Below are positions 1 to 8,422 of a DNA stretch of 64,000 nt, in pieces (the first letter of the stretch is position 1; each line of letters opens with the position of its first letter). The stretch is from Synechococcus sp. UW69 (GTDB lineage Bacteria; Cyanobacteriota; Cyanobacteriia; PCC-6307; Cyanobiaceae), in contig NZ_UCNW01000011.1 of the NCBI RefSeq assembly GCF_900474185.1, positions 248,001 to 312,000 on the forward strand, given 5' to 3'. The notes under the pieces are model-generated. The model was not told where the DNA came from and made no database searches. It was given only the letters and a program-made list of their open reading frames with translations. A program made the position numbers and the translations under genes.

Positions 1-479
<479 letters not shown>

Positions 480-1169
480 TCAGGCCGAGTCCTTGATGCC
501 GAGTGGGACCCAATCCATGGGGTGGGGTGTTCGCATCTCGCGTCCCTTCCCTGGCGCCGTGGTGATGGCGAGGTCATAGGAGACCGAATAGCGGGGTCCT
601 CCCCCTTCATAGGGGAGCACCCGATGCCGAAGATCCGAAGGGAACAACAACAGCCGGTGGGGCGTCGGCGCGAAAACACCACCGGAGACGGCGGCATCGC
701 GATAGGGAATCGCCATCACATGGCTGAAGTAATCGTCGGGAGCCTCAAATTCAAGCTCCCCACTCTCGTTCGCCGGATCTGCCAACACATAAAACACCGC
801 ACTCAACTGAGCATTGCGATGGCTGTGCAAATCAATTGTTCCGCCATCTCTGGCACAAACCACAGGCCAGGCTTTTTGGATGTGCGCCACAAGGCCGTGA
901 TCGTTCCCCAGGAGCGCACGGAGATAGTCCGACACGTGAACAGATAACTGAGCGTTCAGCCACTGGAACGCATCCATACGATGCAACTGATCCAGGCCGG
1001 CGTGGCCCAACAAATCTCCCGTGAGGTTGTTGCGATCGCTGAACTCAGGGTGCTGATACACCTGCGCGTCGAACTGCTCAAGCTGTTGCTGCATGGCTGC
1101 GGCCGTCGCGACATCCGGTTCAAGATCCGCCTGCAGAACGGGTGTTGGAAACAGCCAGTGCAGCGCCAT
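480..1169 (-). CDS. Putative 2OG-Fe(II) oxygenase
   Basis: 229 residues. The pattern H115-S-H117 followed by a hydrophobic strand (LSAVFYV), then RHRVLPY (H182) and an Arg at about 193 in a second strand, resembles the double-stranded beta-helix core of the putative 2OG-Fe(II) oxygenase family (PF13759/TIGR02466 type). His residues would bind iron and the Arg 2-oxoglutarate; the substrate is unknown. There is no signal peptide, so it is probably cytosolic. It lies between folD (8 nt away) and crtE (27 nt away) and is probably co-transcribed with them. The family call rests on motifs only. Confidence 0.7.
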   Translation of the reverse strand: MALHWLFPTPVLQADLEPDVATAAAMQQQLEQFDAQVYQHPEFSDRNNLTGDLLGHAGLDQLHRMDAFQWLNAQLSVHVSDYLRALLGNDHGLVAHIQKAWPVVCARDGGTIDLHSHRNAQLSAVFYVLADPANESGELEFEAPDDYFSHVMAIPYRDAAVSGGVFAPTPHRLLLFPSDLRHRVLPYEGGGPRYSVSYDLAITTAPGKGREMRTPHPMDWVPLGIKDSA

Positions 1170-1177
1170 TGAATCGA

Positions 1178-2059
1178 TCAGGGCACGAGATCGTCCAAAT
1201 CATGGTCAATGTTGTGGCGTCTGCACCACGCCACCACGGTGTTGACCAGAAGCATCGTGACCGTCATCGGTCCGACACCTCCTGGGACAGGTGAGAGCGC
1301 ACCGGCGATCGACTCGATTTCATCAGCGCGAACATCACCGCATAGACCGCCTTCAGGCTTGCGGTGAATACCGACATCCACCACAGCCGCACCCGGCCGC
1401 ACGTGGTCTGCCCCGATGAACTGGGGACGCCCTGCCGCCACAACCAGAATCTCAGCCTCCTGGGAGTGCGCCGCCAGATCTGCCGTGCGGGAATGGGCAA
1501 TGGTGACGGTCGCGTTGGCCGCCTGAAGCATCAAGGCCATCGGTTGTCCCACAAGAATGCTTCGACCGATCACCACAGCGCGCTTGCCCGCCGGGTCGAT
1601 TCCATTGCTGCGCAGCAACGCCATCACTCCTGCGGGGGTGCAGCTGCGCGGGCCCGGTTCCCCCTTAAGCAGCCGGCCGAGATTGAGCGTGTGCAGACCA
1701 TCTGCATCCTTCTCGGGATCAATAGCCATCAGCAGTGGCCCCTCATCAAGGCCTCCAGGGAGCGGAAGCTGGAGCAGGATCCCATCCACCTCCGGGTTGG
1801 CATTCAGCCGTTCAATGGTCTGAAGCACGACCGCAGCAGGAGTGTCGCCGGGGAGGTGATCGCCAAAGCTGGCCACACCAATCCGAGCACAAGCCTTTTC
1901 TTTGTTGGCGACGTAGACGGCGCTGGCCGGATCCTCTCCGACACGCAGCACCGCTAACCCTGGCGGTCGCCCCACCTCAGCCAGACGCTGTTCGATCAGG
2001 GATTGAAGACGACGCTCCACATCCCTTGCCAGCACCTTGCCATCCAAACGCAGGGCCAT
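1178..2059 (-). CDS. folD: Bifunctional methylenetetrahydrofolate dehydrogenase/cyclohydrolase
   Basis: FolD interconverts 5,10-methylene-, methenyl- and 10-formyl-tetrahydrofolate with NADP, supplying one-carbon units for purines and formyl-Met-tRNA. The 293 residues match the family length. Visible hallmarks are YVANKEKAC with the catalytic Lys near residue 56, the nucleotide-binding loop GRSILVGQP, and the C-terminal signature [10 protein letters not shown]. The ATG at 2059 is the first start. It heads the minus-strand cluster that runs into the oxygenase-like gene and crtE, and diverges from the HD-domain gene with about 70 nt between starts, which must hold both promoters. Confidence 0.95.
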   Translation of the reverse strand: MALRLDGKVLARDVERRLQSLIEQRLAEVGRPPGLAVLRVGEDPASAVYVANKEKACARIGVASFGDHLPGDTPAAVVLQTIERLNANPEVDGILLQLPLPGGLDEGPLLMAIDPEKDADGLHTLNLGRLLKGEPGPRSCTPAGVMALLRSNGIDPAGKRAVVIGRSILVGQPMALMLQAANATVTIAHSRTADLAAHSQEAEILVVAAGRPQFIGADHVRPGAAVVDVGIHRKPEGGLCGDVRADEIESIAGALSPVPGGVGPMTVTMLLVNTVVAWCRRHNIDHDLDDLVP

Positions 2060-2129
2060 GGCATCTCAGTCCACTGCGTCCAGCATGCCCTCTGGAGAGA
2101 GCTAGCGTGAAGCCGCTACGGGGTCCTTT

Positions 2130-4220
2130 TTGGTTCGCGTTCCACGGCTGAGCAGCCTCAGGAGGAACTGGCTGCGGCTCGAGGGCCCAGGGAGCCGCCT
2201 GCTGCGCTGGACGCGCTTGCAAGCCTTCGTCGTTCTGCTGTTGTGCCTATCTGTGGCGGCCGTCTCAAGCCTGCCTTGGCTGATCAAACCAGAACTCCAG
2301 CCGGGATCGCTGGCACCATTTGACGCCATCGCACCGAAAGATGTCCTGGTTCAGGACAACACCGCCCTTGAGCAGCAGCGCGCCTCTCTGGTGGCGCGAT
2401 CAGTGGTCCAGGTCATCGATCAAGACCAGAACCAACGACTTAAACAACGCCTGGAACAGCAACTGCTTCAGCTGCAGGAGATCACCAACACCGGTTCGGG
2501 AGCCCGGATCGGGCCGGTCAACCTGTCCGAGCCGGAGCAGAAGTGGCTGGAACAACGCAGCGAACAGGAGCATCTCGCCTGGGATGTCGCGGTGCGAAGC
2601 ACTGCAAATCGGATGCTCAGCCAAGGACTGGTCAGCAATCTGGCCGTTGAGCAATTGCGCCGGGCTGCCGACCTTCAACTGAAGGCTGTCGCACTGAAGG
2701 AGCCGGCGTCCCGATCCCTGGCCACCAAGGTGCTGACCAGCACCCTGCGCGGGAGCAGCAACCTGCGCACCGACCCGAACCTGAGCAAACAGCTGATCGA
2801 AGAGCAGCTGACCAAACAGGCCATCCCGACGATCCAAGTGCGCAAGGGAGATCTGATCACCCGCAAAGGCGAACCGATCAGTCCCCAGGCCTACGACGTG
2901 CTCGATTATTTCGGCCGCGTGCGCCGCGAACCCCAACCTTTGATTTGGTTTCAGCGGTTCGTGGAAGCTGCTGCTGGCTGCGCAGCAATGCTGTTGGTGA
3001 TGCGGCGCGAACGGCCTGGCCTGGAGGTACGCCACGCCCTGCTGGCGGTGGGACTTCTTCTCCTGGTGCAGGTCGCCAAACTCTGGTTCAAGGGAACCGT
3101 GAGCCCGCTCGCCGTTCTGGTGCCACCCACCCTGGTGCTGGCTGAAGGTCTCGGTACAGGCTGCGGTTTGGTCTGGATGGGTGTAGCCGCTCTGCTCTGG
3201 CCGGAACCCGTGCAGGGTCTGGGAGATGGTCGCCTTCTTGTGGCAGCAACGGTCGCTGCAGCTGGTGCCTTGATCGCGGGCCGTCAACGCAGCCGCGGAC
3301 AGCTCCTTCAACTAACGGTGCTGCTGCCGATCGGTGCCCTCGTGGGCCAATGGTTGCTGCTGCAACTACAGCCCCTCACGGGCCTGCGGCTCTGGGGAAG
3401 CCTGAATCCCAGCCTGGATGAACTAGCCACCGACACCCTGCTGCTCGGGGTGCTGCTGATGCTCAGCCTGCTGCTGATCCCCATTCTCGAGGGATCCTTC
3501 GGATTACTGACCCGGGCGCGGCTGCTGGAACTGGCGGATCAGGAACGCCCCCTGCTGCGGCGCCTCTCCTGCGAAGCCCCTGGAACGTTTGAACACACCC
3601 TGATGATCTGCGGCCTGGCGGAGGAGGGGGCGCGGGCCATCGGTGCGGACGTGGATCTGATCCGGACCGGCTCGCTGTATCACGACGTCGGCAAACTGCA
3701 TGCGCCGGACTGGTTCATCGAGAACCAGAAAGATGGCCCCAATCCCCACGACGCACTGGACGATCCCCAGGCGAGTGCAGCGGTGCTCCAGGCCCACGTG
3801 GATGAGGGGCTGAAGCTGGCGCGGCGCCACCGACTGCCCCGGCCCATCGCCGATTTCATCCCTGAGCACCAGGGCACCTTGAAGATGGGCTACTTCTTCC
3901 ACAAGGCCCAGGAGCGCGGCGGGGCGGTTGAGGAACGCCGCTTTCGGTACAGAGGCCCCGAACCTCGCTCCAAAGAAACAGCAATTTTGATGCTGGCTGA
4001 CGGATGTGAGGCAGCCCTGCGATCCCTTCCTCCCGACACCTCTGATGCGCAGGCGGTGGACACGGTGCGACGAATCGTGGAGTCACGACAGCGGGATGGA
4101 CAACTGCGCAAAAGCAGCCTCAACCGCAGCGAAGTGGAATTGGTGATCCGTGCCTTCGTACAGGTGTGGCGACGGATGCGCCACCGCCGCATTCCCTATC
4201 CGATTCCAGCGCGACGTTGA
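2130..4220 (+). CDS. 7TM-HD family membrane phosphohydrolase (PgpH-like)
   Basis: 696 residues: an N-terminal membrane anchor (residues about 25-48), a long Gln-rich extracytoplasmic region with a coiled-coil look, a block of transmembrane helices (about 275-455), then a cytoplasmic HD domain with a His in FEHTLM near 488 and the HD pair of YHDVGK at 518-519. This order matches the 7TM-HD family; PgpH of Listeria in that family hydrolyses cyclic di-AMP. Cyclic di-AMP as substrate here is inference. The only usable start is TTG at 2130, since no ATG or GTG precedes the first helix. It converges with the SemiSWEET gene 12 nt downstream. Confidence 0.85.
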   Translation: MVRVPRLSSLRRNWLRLEGPGSRLLRWTRLQAFVVLLLCLSVAAVSSLPWLIKPELQPGSLAPFDAIAPKDVLVQDNTALEQQRASLVARSVVQVIDQDQNQRLKQRLEQQLLQLQEITNTGSGARIGPVNLSEPEQKWLEQRSEQEHLAWDVAVRSTANRMLSQGLVSNLAVEQLRRAADLQLKAVALKEPASRSLATKVLTSTLRGSSNLRTDPNLSKQLIEEQLTKQAIPTIQVRKGDLITRKGEPISPQAYDVLDYFGRVRREPQPLIWFQRFVEAAAGCAAMLLVMRRERPGLEVRHALLAVGLLLLVQVAKLWFKGTVSPLAVLVPPTLVLAEGLGTGCGLVWMGVAALLWPEPVQGLGDGRLLVAATVAAAGALIAGRQRSRGQLLQLTVLLPIGALVGQWLLLQLQPLTGLRLWGSLNPSLDELATDTLLLGVLLMLSLLLIPILEGSFGLLTRARLLELADQERPLLRRLSCEAPGTFEHTLMICGLAEEGARAIGADVDLIRTGSLYHDVGKLHAPDWFIENQKDGPNPHDALDDPQASAAVLQAHVDEGLKLARRHRLPRPIADFIPEHQGTLKMGYFFHKAQERGGAVEERRFRYRGPEPRSKETAILMLADGCEAALRSLPPDTSDAQAVDTVRRIVESRQRDGQLRKSSLNRSEVELVIRAFVQVWRRMRHRRIPYPIPARR

Positions 4221-4232
4221 TCGGCTGCTCCT

Positions 4233-4493
4233 TCATCGGCATCCAACAATCTTGCGCTGCAGCACAACGGCAGCCGGAACCAGGGTGATCAGGTTGGCGA
4301 CCAGCACAGGGCCATCCTTGACCAGCAAGCCGTACAGCGACCAAAGCGCAACGCCACTGGTGAAGAGGCCATACATGCCCAACGAGATGGACTTGGTGTC
4401 ACCACTGCGCAGCGTCTTGATGGCCTGCGGAAAGAAGCTGACCGTCGTCAAGCCTGCGGCCAGGTAGCCAACGAGTTCAGAACTCAGTTGCAA
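4233..4493 (-). CDS. SemiSWEET-type sugar transporter
   Basis: 86 residues with three predicted membrane helices, the size of bacterial SemiSWEETs, which act as dimers in facilitated sugar diffusion. The PQ-loop motif appears in the first helix (SFFPQAIK), followed by KSISLGMYGLF, typical of the MtN3/saliva family. Its start overlaps the 3' end of the upstream pseudouridine synthase gene by 17 nt, so translation is probably coupled. The sugar is not evident; sucrose or glucose would be guesses. A PQ-loop protein with another substrate is the alternative. Confidence 0.85.
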   Translation of the reverse strand: MQLSSELVGYLAAGLTTVSFFPQAIKTLRSGDTKSISLGMYGLFTSGVALWSLYGLLVKDGPVLVANLITLVPAAVVLQRKIVGCR

Positions 4494-5094
4494 AGGGAAC
4501 CTCCTGCGAGATCAAACGAACGCGTCGGTGGGTGAAGGGATGCCGAAAGCTCAAGGCCTGGGAATGCAGATGCAAGCGGAACGAACGAGCGGCATCCCCA
4601 TAGATGGGATCACCAACGATGGGGTGTCCGAGCTCGGCCAGATGGGCCCGCAGCTGATGGGAGCGCCCCGTGAGCGGGCGCAGCCAGATCCGCGTGCCGT
4701 GGGCACAAGCAGCGCAGACTTTCCAAAGGGTTAGCGCCAGACGTCCCTCGGGATGGCGGCCGTAGCGCGGGGGTTGGCGTGACAGTCGTGCCAAGGGGCT
4801 AGCAATGCAGCCGCGGCCAAGGAGCTCCCCCTCAACATCCGCCTGGTACAGCTTGTTGATCCGACGTTCGGCAAATAGGGCACTGAGCCGCCGTAGGGCA
4901 TCGGCACTCCTGGCCAGCAGCAGCACACCCGAGGTGTCGCGATCCAAGCGGTGAACCAATCGCAGACCTTGCTCCTTGCACTGCAATCGGGTGATCACGG
5001 AGTCCTGTTGATCAGGCCCGAGGCCCGGTTGCGTCAGCAGGCCGGCGGGCTTATCGACCACCATCAGCCAAGGGTCGAGCATCAGCAGCTTCAA
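4477..5094 (-). CDS. RluA-family RNA pseudouridine synthase
   Basis: Isomerises uridine to pseudouridine in rRNA or tRNA. The 205-residue protein has the catalytic motif HRLDRDTSG with the nucleophilic Asp at 51, then RPLTGRSHQLRAH and GHPIVGDPIYG, all RluA-family signatures. There is no N-terminal S4 domain, and the length fits the short RluA/TruC-like group, but the target base cannot be told. The ATG overlaps the stop of the upstream secreted-protein gene by 4 nt, and the 3' end overlaps the SemiSWEET start, giving a tight three-gene minus-strand unit. Confidence 0.9.
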   Translation of the reverse strand: MKLLMLDPWLMVVDKPAGLLTQPGLGPDQQDSVITRLQCKEQGLRLVHRLDRDTSGVLLLARSADALRRLSALFAERRINKLYQADVEGELLGRGCIASPLARLSRQPPRYGRHPEGRLALTLWKVCAACAHGTRIWLRPLTGRSHQLRAHLAELGHPIVGDPIYGDAARSFRLHLHSQALSFRHPFTHRRVRLISQEVPFATEF

Positions 5095-5579
5095 GGGGAG
5101 AGTCGAGTGGCGCAGTGTTTTTCAAACAAGGCCACCACCTGGATGGGCGGCAGAGCCTGAACCAGCCTGGCTTCCGCCTCAACGTGATGCTGACTCGTGT
5201 GATACAGCTGCAACTCGTGAAAAGTATCCGGCTCAAAACGGCGGGCCTCCGCCATGTTTTTGGCCAACAACGGCGCGGGCATCAAGTTTCCGCCGTTACA
5301 CGACTGCATCACATGGGCTGATTCGTGGGCCAGAACGACCCAAACAACCGATGGATCGTCGGGAAGGTTGTTGCCACACATCAAGAGGGCCTGCTTGCCC
5401 TCATGAAAGGCCCCCAGCAAGCCGGCAGGACAGTCAGGCGCCACCAGCGCATTGACGCCCGCCCGCTGCAGCAGCCGCAGGTAACTGGCGATGCGATCCC
5501 ACGTTGACGCCTGAACGGCACCTCCCGTCAGGCTCATGACCAGCAGAGCCAACAACACCCCCCCGAAACCTCGACGCAT
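5091..5579 (-). CDS. Secreted protein with HExxH-like motif
   Basis: 162 residues with a clear signal peptide (MRRGFGG, hydrophobic stretch, cut near VQAS). The mature part has LAHESAHVMQSC: H85-E-S-A-H89 has the spacing of a zinc-metallopeptidase HExxH site and is followed by Cys residues. A downstream Glu that could be the third ligand lies in NMAEARRFEPDTFHE. It may be a small periplasmic metallopeptidase or a degenerate relative; I do not recognise a named family. It overlaps the next gene by 4 nt, which suggests an operon with the pseudouridine synthase and SemiSWEET genes. Confidence 0.7.
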   Translation of the reverse strand: MRRGFGGVLLALLVMSLTGGAVQASTWDRIASYLRLLQRAGVNALVAPDCPAGLLGAFHEGKQALLMCGNNLPDDPSVVWVVLAHESAHVMQSCNGGNLMPAPLLAKNMAEARRFEPDTFHELQLYHTSQHHVEAEARLVQALPPIQVVALFEKHCATRLSP

Positions 5580-5661
5580 GGGGCAGAGCAGCGCTGAACA
5601 ATCTCATTGATCCCAAAAGCGACTCAAGCCGCGCCGAAACCCACTAAAGATCTATAGATTT

Positions 5662-5964
5662 TCAATCACTGAGGAGGTTCTCAACGGAAGCGACCTTCTC
5701 GGAGAACGACTGCTGCCGATCGGTTCGAGTGTTGAGCTTGAGGGTTGTGTAGAGCCGTGGGGCTCCCATGCCGTGCAACTCAACGTGACAAGCGCGCACA
5801 CAAGCCATGACCTCCTCCCAGGGGCCTTCGATCGCGGTGCCATTGGGACCCAGCTGATGCTGAAGGCCCGTGGCAGCAATCACGCGTTCACAGGCGGCGA
5901 TGTAGGGGGAAAGACTGACGCCAACGCCGATCGGCACAACGCAGAGGTCAACACTGACCCACAT
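5662..5964 (-). CDS. MTH1187/DUF77-like thiamine-binding family protein
   Basis: About 100 residues. The opening strand MWVSVDLCVVPIGVGVSLSPYIAACERVI and the later HGMGAPRLYTTLKLNTRTDR fit the DUF77 (PF01910, YkoF/MTH1187-like) fold, small ferredoxin-like proteins some of which bind thiamine or its pyrimidine moiety. I chose the ATG at 5964 because the conserved fold begins there and because it overlaps the stop of the upstream small gene by one base (TGATG), a usual coupling arrangement. A longer frame to 6024 exists but adds residues that look unconserved. Thiamine binding here is inference. Confidence 0.8.
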   Translation of the reverse strand: MWVSVDLCVVPIGVGVSLSPYIAACERVIAATGLQHQLGPNGTAIEGPWEEVMACVRACHVELHGMGAPRLYTTLKLNTRTDRQQSFSEKVASVENLLSD

Positions 5965-6212
5965 CAGTCCACCATCACGCTGGATTGGCTCAAGCAGCTG
6001 ACCGGATAGTCGATGGTGCGCCAACTACCGCTGTCGGTTCGCACTTCAACTGCAATTCCCTGCTGTCCCATCGAACATCGAGCCCCTTGTCCAGTGCACC
6101 AATCACTGGCCTCGGCGAGAGCTAGTTCCAACGTGTCGTAAGGGGCATCGAGCACCGGATGAGGCTGACCGTCAAGGCCAACCAACCGGTAGCGGGAGCG
6201 ATGTTTAGCCAT
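5964..6212 (-). CDS. Small conserved-looking protein of unknown function
   Basis: 82 residues, soluble, beginning MAKHRSRYRLVGLDGQPHPVLDAPY. It shows alternating strand-like segments and two Cys (DWCTGQGARC). I do not recognise a family. The stop overlaps the start of the MTH1187-like gene by one base, so the two are probably translated together. It is encoded opposite to the next plus-strand gene, whose start I place at 6303, leaving about 90 nt between the two. Confidence 0.6.
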   Translation of the reverse strand: MAKHRSRYRLVGLDGQPHPVLDAPYDTLELALAEASDWCTGQGARCSMGQQGIAVEVRTDSGSWRTIDYPVSCLSQSSVMVD

Positions 6213-6302
6213 CGCGATCCAATCCCGGAAGTGTCACCATTCTCCCATGTTCATGGCCCCGAATCATCCACACACTGGAGCCAGCAACATGGCGGCAACG
6301 AC

Positions 6303-6755
6303 ATGAGTGAGCAGCTGCAGCAGGCCTACAACAGCTTGATGGCCAAGGCCCCGGGGGCAGCGTTTCAGAAAGCTCGTGCCCTGTATCTCAACAAATATCC
6401 ACTTCCCCAACCTGACAGCACTGTCCCACTGCGTCTTTACGTCTGCGAGGAGCAGCTTCAGGAATCCGTTCAGCCCGCCAACGACGGCCACCCGAATCAC
6501 CGTCTGGCCATTCTCCAGTCACGACCGGGGCAATTGGCCGTGGTGCACTGGCAACAGCCCGATCCCCCTGAGACGGAACAACTCCGCAGCTACCTCCAAA
6601 ACACCTGGGATCTCAACACGGACGAACTGAAGATCACGGCCCTCAGCGCTCCCTGGTTCAGAGACGGCGGTCATCAGAGCCGATTTGCAGCACCGGACGA
6701 GCTGGCCTGGCAACAACAAACCCTATTAACTCTCCAGGAGGGAAAAGAAAAGTAA
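6303..6755 (+). CDS. Hypothetical protein
   Basis: 150 residues from the ATG at 6303 (MSEQLQQAYNSLMAKAPG). The open frame extends back to 6159, but that part overlaps the gene on the other strand and looks unlike coding sequence. The protein is soluble and Gln/Pro-rich, with a patterned middle (LAILQSRPGQLAVVHWQQP) and no recognised motif. Codon use is like that of the neighbours. Function unknown. Confidence 0.6.
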   Translation: MSEQLQQAYNSLMAKAPGAAFQKARALYLNKYPLPQPDSTVPLRLYVCEEQLQESVQPANDGHPNHRLAILQSRPGQLAVVHWQQPDPPETEQLRSYLQNTWDLNTDELKITALSAPWFRDGGHQSRFAAPDELAWQQQTLLTLQEGKEK

Positions 6756-6821
6756 TTCCGCAGATCGAAGCAGACTGCAAGAACGCACCGCTAGCGATCA
6801 ATTAGAGCCCCCTCTCAGCTA

Positions 6822-7031
6822 ATGCTCACCAAGTACGCCGAACGCTACGTGCTGCGGTCCTCCTCAGCCGGCGGTTACCTCGGCGTCAATGCCGTTGATC
6901 AACACATCGAGCGGCAGCCATCCCTGGACAAGGCCTGGATTTTCCACACCCACGATGGTGCCGTCACCCACGCCCGCTGGATTGGAGAAGTGCACGGCGA
7001 AACACCGGACGTCGTGAAACTGGATCAATGA
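6822..7031 (+). CDS. Hypothetical small protein
   Basis: 69 residues starting MLTKYAERYVLRSSSAGGYLGVNAVDQHIE. It has beta-strand-like stretches with aromatic residues (KAWIFHTHDGAVTHARWIG) and no membrane segment. No known family recognised. It sits 66 nt after the previous gene and converges on the Nif11-domain gene, leaving only 18 nt between them. The intact frame and ordinary codon use make it a likely gene. Confidence 0.55.
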   Translation: MLTKYAERYVLRSSSAGGYLGVNAVDQHIERQPSLDKAWIFHTHDGAVTHARWIGEVHGETPDVVKLDQ

Positions 7032-7049
7032 AAAGTGAAGCGTTGGTGG

Positions 7050-7298
7050 TCAGCCGTTAATGAAATTGCGTAGGCGACGCGATTCCGAGGCCTGATCCTG
7101 CTGAAGCTCCGCTGCTGTTCTGACGCGATGTTCACGCTGCTGTGCCGCAAAGACATCCGCCTCGGTCAAGACGTATCCGCGCTCGGCAGCGAGTGCAAGA
7201 AACTGCTCAAGATCCATAGGCTGTGCCAAGGCCTGGGCCAGTCCAGGATCGCTGTCACGAAGGTTCAGAAATTGATCCAGATCGTCGAGAGACATCAC
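7050..7298 (-). CDS. Nif11-domain small protein
   Basis: 82 residues. The N-terminal part (SLDDLDQFLNLRDSDPGL, then MDLEQFLALAAERGY and LTEADVFAAQ) matches the Nif11 domain (PF07862), which forms the leader of many cyanobacterial RiPP precursors such as prochlorosins but also occurs in stand-alone proteins. There is no double-Gly cleavage site and no Cys-rich core peptide; the protein ends in an Arg-rich tail (ESRRLRNFING). No lanthipeptide synthetase or peptidase/ABC exporter is nearby. A stand-alone role is therefore more likely than a RiPP precursor. Confidence 0.75.
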   Translation of the reverse strand: MMSLDDLDQFLNLRDSDPGLAQALAQPMDLEQFLALAAERGYVLTEADVFAAQQREHRVRTAAELQQDQASESRRLRNFING

Positions 7299-7356
7299 AG
7301 CAGCTCTTGTTGGAACATCCCATTCAAGTCAGCATCAGCCTGATTCGGGAGGTCGC

Positions 7357-7650
7357 ATGCTGTTGAAACTGATCAGCTGCGGCAGCCTCGCTCTTGTGAG
7401 TGTTCTCGTCGTAACGCTGCTGAAGGGATTGAAACAGCAGGATCAACGCATCCATGCGCTGCAAGAACGGATCCATCAGCTGGAGCAACAAACACCAGAC
7501 CATGCCCACAGCGACCTGCTCAGCCAACAGATGGGCTTGATGCAGGAACGCATGGATGCCTTTGCGGCCATGCGCACATCCATCAACTCATCCCTTCACA
7601 GCATCCCCGCTGGCATTGGGCAGGATGAAGCGCTGCAACAGCACGAATAG
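7357..7650 (+). CDS. Small membrane-anchored coiled-coil protein
   Basis: 97 residues. An N-terminal hydrophobic helix (residues about 4-23) is followed by a heptad-patterned stretch (QQDQRIHALQERIHQLEQQ) that looks like a coiled coil. No family recognised. The last 63 nt overlap the 3' end of the convergent ABC permease gene, so the C-terminus is constrained by the opposite frame or is not real. The helix plus coiled coil favours a true gene, but evidence is modest. Confidence 0.5.
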   Translation: MLLKLISCGSLALVSVLVVTLLKGLKQQDQRIHALQERIHQLEQQTPDHAHSDLLSQQMGLMQERMDAFAAMRTSINSSLHSIPAGIGQDEALQQHE

Positions 7651-8412
7651 CAATAGAACCGGCAGGATTGACACCACCGATCCGGCCGCAACGATCCGCC
7701 AATCCAGTGAAAAGCTGCTGGACAGCTGCTGCAGACCCAAAGGGAGTGTGTAAAGCGATGGGTCGTCAAGAATCACCAGAGGCCAGAGAAAATCACTCCA
7801 AGTGCCGATGAAGACAAACATCGCCAGGGTGATGAGATCAGCTTTGGCAGCCGGGATCATCACGTTCCACCATTCCCCCAAGCGACTGCAACCGTCAATC
7901 CGTGCCGCCTCCTCGAGTTCCTTGGGAACGCCAAGAAAGCTTTGGCGCAGGAGATAAAGACCAAAAGCAGTGGCCGCCTGGGGGATCACCAAGGCCAGCA
8001 GGGTGTTGCGCAACCCCAACTGAACCATCAGCAGATACAGCGGAATCATCACCACCTGAAAAGGAATCAGGATCGTGGCCACCACCAAGCCCAGCACCAG
8101 GCCTCGGCCGGCGAAGCGCAACCTGGCCAAGGGGTAGGCGGCAAGGGAGCAGAACAGCAGGTTGGCCAGCACCGCCAGGCCACTCACCACGGTGCTGTTG
8201 AACAGATAGGTGGTGAGGGGATTGTCTTGAAACAGCCGGACGTAGGCATCGAAGCTCGGCTGGGCGGGCAACAACGCCGGCGGACTGCTGAAGATGTCTT
8301 CCGCCGGACCCTTGAGCGAGGTGCTCACCAACCAGAGCAACGGCGTGAGCACCAGCAGCGCAAGAAGAATCAGCAGCACCAGCTGAACAGCCCGGGCGGT
8401 GGAGGTGCGCAT
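7588..8412 (-). CDS. Carbohydrate ABC transporter permease (MalG/GgtD-type)
   Basis: About 274 residues and six predicted membrane helices. The cytoplasmic EAA loop EELEEAARIDGCSRLGEWW followed by PAAKADL is the binding site for the ATPase and is of the type found in sugar permeases of the MalG/UgpE group. I place the start at the ATG at 8412 (MRTSTARAVQ), 10 nt from the leuA stop; the frame extends further but overlaps leuA. The other permease, the binding protein and the ATPase are not in the window, so it must work with subunits encoded elsewhere. Marine Synechococcus use such systems for compatible solutes such as glucosylglycerol; that substrate is a guess. Confidence 0.85.
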   Translation of the reverse strand: MRTSTARAVQLVLLILLALLVLTPLLWLVSTSLKGPAEDIFSSPPALLPAQPSFDAYVRLFQDNPLTTYLFNSTVVSGLAVLANLLFCSLAAYPLARLRFAGRGLVLGLVVATILIPFQVVMIPLYLLMVQLGLRNTLLALVIPQAATAFGLYLLRQSFLGVPKELEEAARIDGCSRLGEWWNVMIPAAKADLITLAMFVFIGTWSDFLWPLVILDDPSLYTLPLGLQQLSSSFSLDWRIVAAGSVVSILPVLLLFVLLQRFILPNASGDAVKG

Positions 8413-8422
8413 GGGGTCGGCT

